A stretch of DNA of 64,000 nucleotides, taken from positions 915,433 through 979,432 of the forward strand of contig NZ_CP061299.1 of the NCBI RefSeq assembly GCF_018687615.1. The letters run 5' to 3'. This stretch comes from Polynucleobacter sp. MWH-CaK5. Lineage in GTDB: Bacteria > Pseudomonadota > Gammaproteobacteria > Burkholderiales > Burkholderiaceae. Both the position numbers and the translations under genes were made by a program. Positions 44,928-52,670 of the stretch are shown here, in pieces (position 1 is the first letter of the stretch; each line of letters begins with the position of its first letter). The notes under the pieces are model-generated. The model was not told the DNA's origin. It worked only from the letters and a program-made list of their open reading frames with translations, and did not search any database.

Positions 44928-46505
44928 TTAGATTTCCTCGTACAAAGGCAATGTCAAGAATTCTTCGAACTTCTCGCCAGTACTCATCACGTCAAAAATC
45001 TCAGCAGCGCGATCCCAAAGACCTGTTGCACCGCTTGCTTTAACTTTTGGCAACTCTTCAGCGATCAATTGACGAACTAATTCAACTGTTACTTTTCTAC
45101 CGTCGTCCAAAACACCCTTTGGTGAACGGATCCACTGCCATACTTGTGAACGGCTGATCTCTGCAGTAGCAGCATCTTCCATCAAGTTGTGAATTGGTAC
45201 ACAACCGTTACCAGCCAACCACGCACCTAAGTAATGAATACCCACGTTGATGTTCATGCGCAAACCAGCTTCAGTGATCGGTGTTTCTGGTTGGAAGTTC
45301 AACAAGTCAGCAGCCGTTACATTCACTTCAGGTTTTTGCTTTTCAAATTGGTTTGGACGATCGCCCAATACTGCTTTGAATTCAGCCATAGAAGCTTCAA
45401 CAAGACCTGGGTGAGCTACCCAACCACCGTCGTAGCCATCAGTTGCATCGCGCTTCTTGTCATTGATGATGCCTTGCATAGCAATGGCATTTTTCTCTGG
45501 ATCGTTCTTGATTGGAATCAATGCACTCATACCGCCCATTGCTGGTGCGCCACGGTGGTGACATGTCTTCAATAGCAATAAAGCATAAGCACGCATGAAT
45601 GGAGCTGTCATGGTCACTTTTGCGCGATCAGCCAAACAGAAGTTTTTGTCTACTTTGAATTTCTTGATGCAAGAGAAGATGTAATCCCAACGACCAGCAT
45701 TCAAACCAGCGCTGTGCTCACGCAACTCATAAAGAATTTCGTCCATCTCAAATGCAGCCAAAATAGTTTCAATCAACACAGTGGCTTTGATCGTGCCACG
45801 TGGGAAACCTAATTCGTCTTGAGTCATGCAGAAAATGTCATTCCACAAACGCGCTTCTAAGTGGCTTTCCATTTTTGGCAAATAGAAATATGGGCCTGCA
45901 CCACGTGCCAACTGTTCTTTAGCGTTGTGGAAGAAGAACAATGCAAAGTCAAAGATACCGCCAGAAACACGTTGACCATCAACAGTCACATGCTTCTCAT
46001 CCAAGTGCCAACCACGTGGGCGAACTTGCAATGTAGCAATCTTGTCATTCAACTTGTAGCTCTTGCCGTTTTGCTCAAGGCTTAGTTCGCGACGAATCGC
46101 TTTTTTCATGTTGATTTGACCTTGAATCTGATTCGTCCAGCTTGGGCTGTTTGAATCTTCAAAGTCAGTCATGTAAGAGTCTGCGCCTGAGTTAAAGGCA
46201 TTGATCACCATTTTGGCATCTACTGGGCCAGTGATTTCAACGCGACGGCACTGCAATGCTGCAGGAATCGGAGCAACTTTCCAGTCACCCTCACGAATGT
46301 GTTTTGTCTCAGCCAAAAAGTCAGGTTTTTCGCCAGCATCTAAACGCTTGGTACGCTCAATACGTGCCTTTAGGAGTTCTTGACGACGTGGTTCAAAAGC
46401 GCGGTGAAGTTTGGCGACCAAAGCCAAGGCTTCAGGAGTCAAAATCGTTGCAAATTCTGGGGTTACTTCGGCACTGATGGCCATGCCTTGTGGCAAGTTA
46501 GACAT
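44928..46505 (-). CDS. aceB: Malate synthase A
   Basis: 525 residues. Family blocks are TDFEDSNSPSWTNQIQGQ, LQVRPRGWHLDEKH, ATVLIETILAAFEMDEILYE and GRWDYIFSCIKKF. It condenses glyoxylate and acetyl-CoA to malate in the glyoxylate shunt. No isocitrate lyase lies in the window. It heads the unit aceB-tsaB-rimI-holD-like. The 195 bases upstream (46506-46700) hold its promoter region; I could not assign boxes. Confidence 0.97.
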   Translation of the reverse strand: MSNLPQGMAISAEVTPEFATILTPEALALVAKLHRAFEPRRQELLKARIERTKRLDAGEKPDFLAETKHIREGDWKVAPIPAALQCRRVEITGPVDAKMVINAFNSGADSYMTDFEDSNSPSWTNQIQGQINMKKAIRRELSLEQNGKSYKLNDKIATLQVRPRGWHLDEKHVTVDGQRVSGGIFDFALFFFHNAKEQLARGAGPYFYLPKMESHLEARLWNDIFCMTQDELGFPRGTIKATVLIETILAAFEMDEILYELREHSAGLNAGRWDYIFSCIKKFKVDKNFCLADRAKVTMTAPFMRAYALLLLKTCHHRGAPAMGGMSALIPIKNDPEKNAIAMQGIINDKKRDATDGYDGGWVAHPGLVEASMAEFKAVLGDRPNQFEKQKPEVNVTAADLLNFQPETPITEAGLRMNINVGIHYLGAWLAGNGCVPIHNLMEDAATAEISRSQVWQWIRSPKGVLDDGRKVTVELVRQLIAEELPKVKASGATGLWDRAAEIFDVMSTGEKFEEFLTLPLYEEI

Positions 46506-46700
46506 AAAAAACTCCTGTAAAACAAATAGTTATGGTTATAAGTACGTAATGCTTTTTCTTGCAAAACCAACATTATGCCTTTTGAAGGAAAAATTGTCCC
46601 AAAAGGCTTGTTGAATAAATGATGATTTTATTGATTCAAGGTCAACCAAACGTAAAACTCACGCGTTAATGGCATAAGGACACTTTTATAGGAGCCTTCT

Positions 46701-46871
46701 GTGAGATACGGTTTTAACCATTTATCTGATGATGAATTTCTAGTTTTGTGTAAAGAATTGAATAAAAACAAGGGGTTACTCTTGATTGGTAAAATCAAAG
46801 AGTTGCCGCCAAAGCTCGCTGCTTTTGCAGAATGGCGCAAGGGTCTGAGCTATATGCAAGCCTACGCATGA
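46701..46871 (+). CDS. Small hypothetical protein (56 aa), GTG start
   Basis: 56 residues, missed by ATG-only searches. GTG at 46701 has AGGAG 6-8 bases upstream (TATAGGAGCC). The product starts MRYGFNHLSDDEFLVLC, then KELNKNKGLLLIGKIKEL and ends with AEWRKGLSYMQAYA. It has a balanced composition and a strong terminator follows, which argue for a real gene. No family is recognised. The minus-strand reading frame over the same bases has no Shine-Dalgarno. Confidence 0.6.
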   Translation: MRYGFNHLSDDEFLVLCKELNKNKGLLLIGKIKELPPKLAAFAEWRKGLSYMQAYA

Positions 46872-46925
46872 TCAAATTTATAAAATAACTAAAAAACTTA
46901 GACAAAAAAATTAGAAACACTCAAT

Positions 46926-46953
46926 AAAAAACCGCCTGATTAGGCGGTTTTTT
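46926..46953. terminator. Bidirectional terminator between the 56-aa ORF and the toxin gene
   Basis: 12-bp perfect stem AAAAAACCGCCT / AGGCGGTTTTTT with loop GATT. It directly abuts the toxin stop codon on the minus strand. Confidence 0.93.
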
Positions 46954-46954
46954 A

Positions 46955-47224
46955 TTACCTATAAATCTCCTTGCGATTTCCAATGCGTAGAACAAGTATG
47001 CAAACTGTTTTATCTTGAATGCTTGCAATGATCCTATAGTCACCAACACGGTACTTCCAGAACTCTCCGAGAGTTTCTCCTTTTAACGCTTCACCTATTT
47101 TTCTTGGGTCGGCTTGAGTAGCAAGCCTCGTTTTTAAAAATTTAAGTATTCGTTTGGCTATCTGGGGATCTAACTTTCCTAATTCTTTTTTTGCTGCTGG
47201 GTCAAATTCAATCTGCCAAACCAA
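46955..47224 (-). CDS. RelE/ParE-type toxin
   Basis: 89 residues. It starts MVWQIEFDPAAKKELGKL, with the RelE core FWKYRVGDYRIIASIQD and ending LVLRIGNRKEIY, which carries the C-terminal basic and Tyr residues of active RelE mRNA interferases. It overlaps the antitoxin by 17 bases. It is probably a ribosome-dependent mRNA endonuclease blocked by its partner. Confidence 0.92.
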   Translation of the reverse strand: MVWQIEFDPAAKKELGKLDPQIAKRILKFLKTRLATQADPRKIGEALKGETLGEFWKYRVGDYRIIASIQDKTVCILVLRIGNRKEIYR

Positions 47225-47432
47225 GTTCGCGCTCCAGTTGGTTTAGTTTAATTGTCTTTGTTTTACCCTTTTGGATGTCGCCAAGTCGCTTTTCCGCCAA
47301 ATAGAGATCTTCAAGATCATCTATATATTCCAAAATTGCCTCGCGCGCATAAAAGGTTTTCGTACGACCAGTTTTTTTAGCTAAATTTCCAAGCCTTGAT
47401 TCAATTTCTTCAGGTAATCGAATTGCTAACAT
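47208..47432 (-). CDS. RHH-type antitoxin (RelB-like)
   Basis: 74 residues. The ribbon-helix-helix N-terminus LAIRLPEEIESRLGNLAKK continues TGRTKTFYAREAILEYID, and the C-terminus (KLNQLERELGL) should wrap the toxin. GGAGG lies 4-5 bases upstream of the ATG. It should autorepress through the palindrome just upstream. First gene of the pair. Confidence 0.92.
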   Translation of the reverse strand: MLAIRLPEEIESRLGNLAKKTGRTKTFYAREAILEYIDDLEDLYLAEKRLGDIQKGKTKTIKLNQLERELGLAD

Positions 47433-47447
47433 AAGTCCTCCTTCTTT

Positions 47448-47465
47448 TGCTATACAAGTATAGCA
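47448..47465. promoter_or_regulatory. Operator/promoter palindrome of the toxin-antitoxin pair
   Basis: Perfect 8-bp arms TGCTATAC / GTATAGCA around AA, 15 bases upstream of the antitoxin ATG. On the minus strand it contains TATACT, a good -10, so binding would block the promoter. Confidence 0.7.
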
Positions 47466-47501
47466 TTTAATATACTAGGTGAAAGTTGAGTTTTGAATGA
47501 A

Positions 47502-47529
47502 AAACGCCGTGCTTGGCAGCACGGCGTTT
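47502..47529 (-). terminator. Terminator of the methylmalonyl-CoA operon
   Basis: 12-bp perfect stem AAACGCCGTGCT / AGCACGGCGTTT with a 4-base loop; on the minus strand it is followed by TT and a T-rich run. It ends the mcm-meaB-pccB-pccA-VOC unit 36 bases after the last stop. Confidence 0.9.
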
Positions 47530-47564
47530 CGTATTTTAATGGCCCTAAGAAATGGTCTTTAGGT

Positions 47565-48038
47565 CTAAGTTAAGGCGGCAATAACCTCAGGTGGTGCTTG
47601 AACCAATTCGATCAAAACACCCTCACCCCCAATTGGGAACTCTTCGTTACCTTTGGGGTGTAAAAAAGTGATGTCATACCCTGCTGCACCTTTTCGAATA
47701 CCGCCCGGTGCAAACCTCACGCCATTGGCAGTCAACCATTCAACAGCAACAGGTAAGTTATCCACCCATAAACCAATGTGATTGAGTGGGGTTGTGTGCA
47801 CAGCAGGTTTCTTTTCTGGATCGATGGGTTGCATCAAATCCACTTCCACCTTGTGTACACCCTTGCCCATGACACAAATGTCTTCATCTACGTTTTCACG
47901 TTCAGATTTAAATGTGCCAGTCACTTCCAGACCAAACATATCAACCCAAAGCTTTTGAAGTTTGGTTTTGTCTGGTCCACCAATAGCGACTTGTTGAATG
48001 CCCAAAATTTTGAATGGTTTAGTCATTTGCTGACTCAC
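47565..48038 (-). CDS. VOC-family protein, probable methylmalonyl-CoA epimerase
   Basis: 157 residues with paired VOC (glyoxalase-fold) motifs: LGIQQVAIGGPD, LNHIGLWVDNLPVAVEWL and a C-terminal VLIELVQAP with a metal-ligand Glu. The usual first His is Gln here (QQVAI), so one metal ligand differs. It overlaps pccA as GTGA and is part of the propionyl-CoA operon, where an epimerase is needed between PCC and mutase. The function is inferred from context; another lyase is possible. ATG at codon 5 is an alternative start. Confidence 0.7.
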   Translation of the reverse strand: MSQQMTKPFKILGIQQVAIGGPDKTKLQKLWVDMFGLEVTGTFKSERENVDEDICVMGKGVHKVEVDLMQPIDPEKKPAVHTTPLNHIGLWVDNLPVAVEWLTANGVRFAPGGIRKGAAGYDITFLHPKGNEEFPIGGEGVLIELVQAPPEVIAALT

Positions 48039-50032
48039 TCAAATCTTAGAATTTCTTGATCAACCGCAAGACTCTCACCTTTGGCAGCCATCACTGCAGC
48101 AACTACGCCATCCTGAGTTGCAACCAAGACGTTTTCCATCTTCATTGCTTCAATGGCTGCTAAGCGCTGACCCGCTTCAACTTTTTGCCCAACTGTCACA
48201 GCCACATCAACCAATAAGCCAGGCATTGGAGATAACAAGAACTTAGACATATCAGGTGGTTCTTTGAATGGCATTAGTTTTTGCATTTCAGCAGCTTGTG
48301 GTGTTAGCACCATGCTGTCGACTCTCACGCCATCAAACTGCAAGCGATAGAACATGCCCATGCGTTCAACTTGAAGCGCGATCTCACGGCCATTAACCGT
48401 TGCTTTGTAAATGATCTGACCAGGATTCCAATCTGAATCAATTTTATAAACTGAACCATCCACAGTGACTTCATAACCACGAGCAGTCTCATGAATTGAA
48501 GTTGCAACGTAATCCATCTTGCCAGCTTCACCAGCTGCAACCACGAATTCAGTTGGGATTTTGACCTCGTGACCTTCAAGCTGACCGTAAATACCAGCCG
48601 CACGATCCAAGTAGCGACGATGAACGGCCGTTGCCAATGCATCCATTAATTTTGGATCTTCCGCTTTAACATCCGACGCTCTAAATCCATGAGGGAACTG
48701 TTCAGCAATGAAGCCCGTGTTGAAATCACCAGAAATGAAACGTGGGTGCTGCATCAAAGCAGCTTGGAATGGGATGTTTGAGTGAATGCCACGAATCACG
48801 AACTCATTCAAAGCAGCGCGCATTTTGGTGATCGCATCCAAACGATCTTTACCGTGCACGATCAATTTTGCGATCATGGAGTCGTAGTACATCGGAATCT
48901 CACCACCCTCATACACGCCCGTGTCCACACGCACACCATTCACCTCTTCAGGCGGCTGGTATCTGACCAAACGGCCGGTCGATGGCAAGAAGTTACGGTA
49001 TGGATCATCCGCATTGATGCGGCACTCCATGGACCAACCATTGCGCTGAATGTCTTTTTGACCAAATGATAATTTTTCACCAGCGGCTACTCGGATCATC
49101 TGCTCAACAAGATCCAGACCTGTGATCGATTCAGTCACAGGGTGCTCTACTTGTAAACGAGTATTCATTTCCAAGAAGTAGAAAGACTGGTCTTTACCAA
49201 CTACAAACTCAACCGTACCAGCTGATTGATACTTCACAGCTTTGGCCAAGGCCACCGCTTGATCACCCATCGCTTTGCGAGTTTCATCACTAATGAATGG
49301 GGATGGTGCTTCTTCGATCACCTTTTGGTGACGACGCTGAATCGAACACTCACGCTCCCACAAGTAAACGGCGTTGCCATGAGCATCACCCAATACTTGA
49401 ATTTCAATATGACGTGGCTCTTCAACAAATTTCTCGATGAACACACGATCATCACCAAAGCTGTTGCGGGCTTCATTCTTACAAGCTGAGAAACCTTCAA
49501 AAGCTTCTTTATCGTTAAAGGCAACGCGCAAACCTTTACCGCCGCCGCCCGCTGATGCTTTGATCATCACTGGATAACCAATGCCCTTGGCAATTTCTAC
49601 CGCAGATTCAGGCGCATCAATCGCGTCGTTGTAACCAGGAATCGTATTGACCTTGGCTTCATTGGCTAACTTCTTAGAGGCGATCTTGTCACCCATCGCA
49701 GCAATAGAATAATGCTTAGGTCCGATGAAAGTAATGCCCTCTTCTTCCAAACGCTTAGCAAATGCCTCATTCTCAGATAAGAAACCATAACCAGGGTGAA
49801 CCGCTTCAGCACCAGTGTCTTTACACGCCTTGATGATGTTATCCATCACCAAATAGGATTCGCGTGAAGGAGCTGGGCCAATACACACAGCTTCATCAGC
49901 AAGTTCTACGTGACGCGCATCTCGGTCGGCTTCAGAGTAAACCGCTACAGTTTTGATGCCCATCTTACGAGCAGTTTTAATCACGCGGCAAGCAATCTCA
50001 CCACGGTTAGCAATCAGAATCTTCTTAAACAT
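48035..50032 (-). CDS. pccA: Propionyl-CoA (acyl-CoA) carboxylase alpha subunit, biotinylated
   Basis: 665 residues. It has a biotin carboxylase domain (FKKILIANRGEIACRVI; KASAGGGGKGLRVAF; EMNTRLQVEHPVTE), a middle BT-like region, and a C-terminal biotinyl domain with EAMKMENVL (Lys at about 631). It carboxylates biotin with ATP and bicarbonate for the beta subunit. It is followed by the VOC gene with a 4-base overlap. Confidence 0.96.
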   Translation of the reverse strand: MFKKILIANRGEIACRVIKTARKMGIKTVAVYSEADRDARHVELADEAVCIGPAPSRESYLVMDNIIKACKDTGAEAVHPGYGFLSENEAFAKRLEEEGITFIGPKHYSIAAMGDKIASKKLANEAKVNTIPGYNDAIDAPESAVEIAKGIGYPVMIKASAGGGGKGLRVAFNDKEAFEGFSACKNEARNSFGDDRVFIEKFVEEPRHIEIQVLGDAHGNAVYLWERECSIQRRHQKVIEEAPSPFISDETRKAMGDQAVALAKAVKYQSAGTVEFVVGKDQSFYFLEMNTRLQVEHPVTESITGLDLVEQMIRVAAGEKLSFGQKDIQRNGWSMECRINADDPYRNFLPSTGRLVRYQPPEEVNGVRVDTGVYEGGEIPMYYDSMIAKLIVHGKDRLDAITKMRAALNEFVIRGIHSNIPFQAALMQHPRFISGDFNTGFIAEQFPHGFRASDVKAEDPKLMDALATAVHRRYLDRAAGIYGQLEGHEVKIPTEFVVAAGEAGKMDYVATSIHETARGYEVTVDGSVYKIDSDWNPGQIIYKATVNGREIALQVERMGMFYRLQFDGVRVDSMVLTPQAAEMQKLMPFKEPPDMSKFLLSPMPGLLVDVAVTVGQKVEAGQRLAAIEAMKMENVLVATQDGVVAAVMAAKGESLAVDQEILRFE

Positions 50033-50049
50033 GTTCTTGTCCTAATCGA

Positions 50050-51582
50050 TTAAAGGGGGATGTTGCCGTGTTTGCGCCAAGGATTTTCAATATCCTTGTC
50101 TTTGAGCATGGCCAAAGAACGGGCAACACGTTTACGAGTTTCATGAGGCATGATCACGTCATCAATGTAACCACGACGACCAGCCACGAACGGATTAGCG
50201 AACTTGGCTTTGTACTCTGCTTCACGCTCGGCTAACTTGGCAGGATCACCTTTTTCTTCACGGAAAATAATTTCCACAGCACCCTTCGGACCCATCACCG
50301 CAATTTCAGCTGAAGGCCAGGCAAAGTTCACATCACCTCTGAGGTGTTTTGAAGCCATCACGTCATAAGCACCACCATAAGCCTTACGTGTGATCACTGT
50401 GATTTTTGGCACTGTGCATTCTGCATACGCGTACAACAGCTTGGCACCGTGCTTGATGATGCCGCCGTATTCTTGTGAAGTACCTGGCATGAATCCTGGC
50501 ACATCTACAAAAGTAACCACTGGGATATTGAAGGCATCGCAGAAGCGCACAAAGCGAGCTGCTTTGATAGATGATTTGATATCCAAGCAACCAGCCAAGA
50601 CCAATGGTTGGTTCGCAACGATACCGACTGTTTGACCCTCGATACGCGCAAAACCAATGATGATATTTTTCGCATAGTCAGGTTGGATCTCAAAGAAATC
50701 ACCGTCATCAACCGTTTTCATGATCAGCTCATGCATGTCATAAGGCTTATTGGCGTTATCTGGCACCAATGTGTCTAATGAATAGTCCAAGCGCTCAGCC
50801 GAGTCCGCGCCTTTACGCACTGGTGGCTTTTCTTTATTTGATAAAGGCAGATAGTTAAAAAAGCGACGCAACATCAAAATCGCTTCAACATCATTCTCAA
50901 AGGCTCGATCACATACGCCTGATTTGGTTGAATGAGTGATGGCACCACCCAACTCTTCTGCCGTCACTTCTTCATGAGTCACGGTCTTCACAACTTCTGG
51001 ACCAGTCACAAACATGTATGAACTGTCTTTGACCATGAAAATAAAGTCAGTCAATGCTGGTGAATAAACGGCACCACCAGCACTAGGACCCATGATCAAA
51101 GAAATTTGAGGAATCACACCTGAAGCAGATACGTTGCGCTGGAAAATCTCCGCATAGCCACCCAAAGAAGCCACACCTTCTTGAATACGTGCGCCACCTG
51201 AGTCATTCAAACCAATCACTGGAGCACCGACTTTCATGGCTTGATCCATGACTTTACAAATCTTCTCAGCGTGAGCTTCAGACAATGAACCACCGAACAC
51301 AGTGAAGTCTTGTGAATACACAAAGGTCAAACGACCATTGATCATGCCGTAGCCAGTCACCACACCATCACCAGGTACAGATTCATTGGCCATACCAAAG
51401 TCTGTACAACGGTGTTCGACGAACATGTCCCATTCTTCAAAAGAACCTTCGTCCAATAACAACTCAATGCGCTCACGGGCCGTCAACTTGCCTTTACCGT
51501 GTTGGGCATTGATGCGCTTTTGACCGCCACCTAAGCGAGCCTGTTCGCGCTTTGCTTCTAGTTGTTTAATGATGTCATGCAT
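50050..51582 (-). CDS. pccB: Propionyl-CoA carboxylase beta subunit (carboxyltransferase)
   Basis: 510 residues. The crotonase-type carboxyltransferase shows GDGVVTGYGMINGRLTFVYS, NDSGGARIQEGVASLGGYAE, GPSAGGAVYSPALTDF and PGFMPGTSQEYGGIIKHGAK. It transfers CO2 from biotin to propionyl-CoA, giving (S)-methylmalonyl-CoA. It lies between meaB and pccA, 17 bases from pccA. Confidence 0.96.
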   Translation of the reverse strand: MHDIIKQLEAKREQARLGGGQKRINAQHGKGKLTARERIELLLDEGSFEEWDMFVEHRCTDFGMANESVPGDGVVTGYGMINGRLTFVYSQDFTVFGGSLSEAHAEKICKVMDQAMKVGAPVIGLNDSGGARIQEGVASLGGYAEIFQRNVSASGVIPQISLIMGPSAGGAVYSPALTDFIFMVKDSSYMFVTGPEVVKTVTHEEVTAEELGGAITHSTKSGVCDRAFENDVEAILMLRRFFNYLPLSNKEKPPVRKGADSAERLDYSLDTLVPDNANKPYDMHELIMKTVDDGDFFEIQPDYAKNIIIGFARIEGQTVGIVANQPLVLAGCLDIKSSIKAARFVRFCDAFNIPVVTFVDVPGFMPGTSQEYGGIIKHGAKLLYAYAECTVPKITVITRKAYGGAYDVMASKHLRGDVNFAWPSAEIAVMGPKGAVEIIFREEKGDPAKLAEREAEYKAKFANPFVAGRRGYIDDVIMPHETRKRVARSLAMLKDKDIENPWRKHGNIPL

Positions 51583-51609
51583 AAAATGCTCTCCCTTGTT
51601 TCTTAATCT

Positions 51610-52629
51610 TTACTTCATTAAATCTAATAATCTTCTGGCAGCCACTGAAGCTGCCATAGTTCCCTGATTCACTGCTTCACTTAATTCTGGCAATAGTTTT
51701 TGTACTTGCGCATTGGCTTTGAAGTTTTGTCTTAAACCCGCTTCGATGCGTTCCCACATCCATGCTTGCGCTTGTTGTTTTCTTCTCAAAGCCAAATGAC
51801 CATGCTTGGTCTGAATATCTTTGAAGGTGTTGACCATGTCCCAAAATTCAGTAATGCCTTCAGACTTCAAAGCACTCATGCGCATCACCTTCGGATGCCA
51901 AAGAGATTCATCATGGTGAGCATGCTCAGGATTGCCATGCATGCTGAATAAGCGCAATGAACTCATGATTTGAACTTGCGCTCTGGTCGCAGCATCTGGG
52001 TCTAAATCAACTTTATTGATAACCACCAAATCAGCCAATTCCATCACGCCCTTTTTAATGGCTTGAAGATCATCGCCTGCATTCGGTAGTTGCAAGAGAA
52101 CAAACATATCTGTCATATTGGCAACAGCTGTTTCGCTTTGACCAACACCGACTGTTTCAACAATCACCACATCATGGCCAGCCGCTTCGGCAACCAACAT
52201 GGCTTCACGAGTTTTCTCTGCCACTCCACCAAGATTGCCTGCTGAAGGTGTGGGTCTGATGAAAGCTTTTTCATTGACCGATAAAAATTCCATGCGGGTT
52301 TTATCACCCAAGATCGACCCACCAGAAACTGTGGACGATGGGTCAATCGCTAAAACAGCCACGCGATGGCCCTTGCTGATCAGATACAAGCCGAGTGCTT
52401 CGATAAAAGTGGATTTACCAACACCCGGAACACCAGAAATACCCAATCTAAAAGATTGACCACTCTTTGGCAAAATGGCATTGAGCAAATCATCAGCCCT
52501 TAAACGATGATCAGGTCTGGTGGACTCCAACAAGGTGATGGCTTTGGCCATGGCTCGGCGTTGAGCCGATCCAGGTTTGGCATCAGCACCACAGATGGCA
52601 TCAACGAGTATTTGATCTTCTGTTTGCAC
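51610..52629 (-). CDS. meaB: Methylmalonyl-CoA mutase chaperone GTPase MeaB (ArgK family)
   Basis: 339 residues. P-loop GVPGVGKSTFIEAL, switch region DPSSTVSGGSILGDKTRM, ETVGVGQSE and VVINKVDLD. It guards mutase against inactivation and gates cofactor B12 loading. It is 41 bases downstream of mcm. Confidence 0.96.
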   Translation of the reverse strand: MQTEDQILVDAICGADAKPGSAQRRAMAKAITLLESTRPDHRLRADDLLNAILPKSGQSFRLGISGVPGVGKSTFIEALGLYLISKGHRVAVLAIDPSSTVSGGSILGDKTRMEFLSVNEKAFIRPTPSAGNLGGVAEKTREAMLVAEAAGHDVVIVETVGVGQSETAVANMTDMFVLLQLPNAGDDLQAIKKGVMELADLVVINKVDLDPDAATRAQVQIMSSLRLFSMHGNPEHAHHDESLWHPKVMRMSALKSEGITEFWDMVNTFKDIQTKHGHLALRRKQQAQAWMWERIEAGLRQNFKANAQVQKLLPELSEAVNQGTMAASVAARRLLDLMK

Positions 52630-52670
52630 GCTGGTCTTTTTAGCTATTTATTCGCTGATCAATGATTGGC

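Noticed and set aside
46628..46840. 70-codon minus-strand frame upstream of aceB
   Set aside because: No ribosome site, and the opposite strand carries a better small gene with AGGAG and a terminator.
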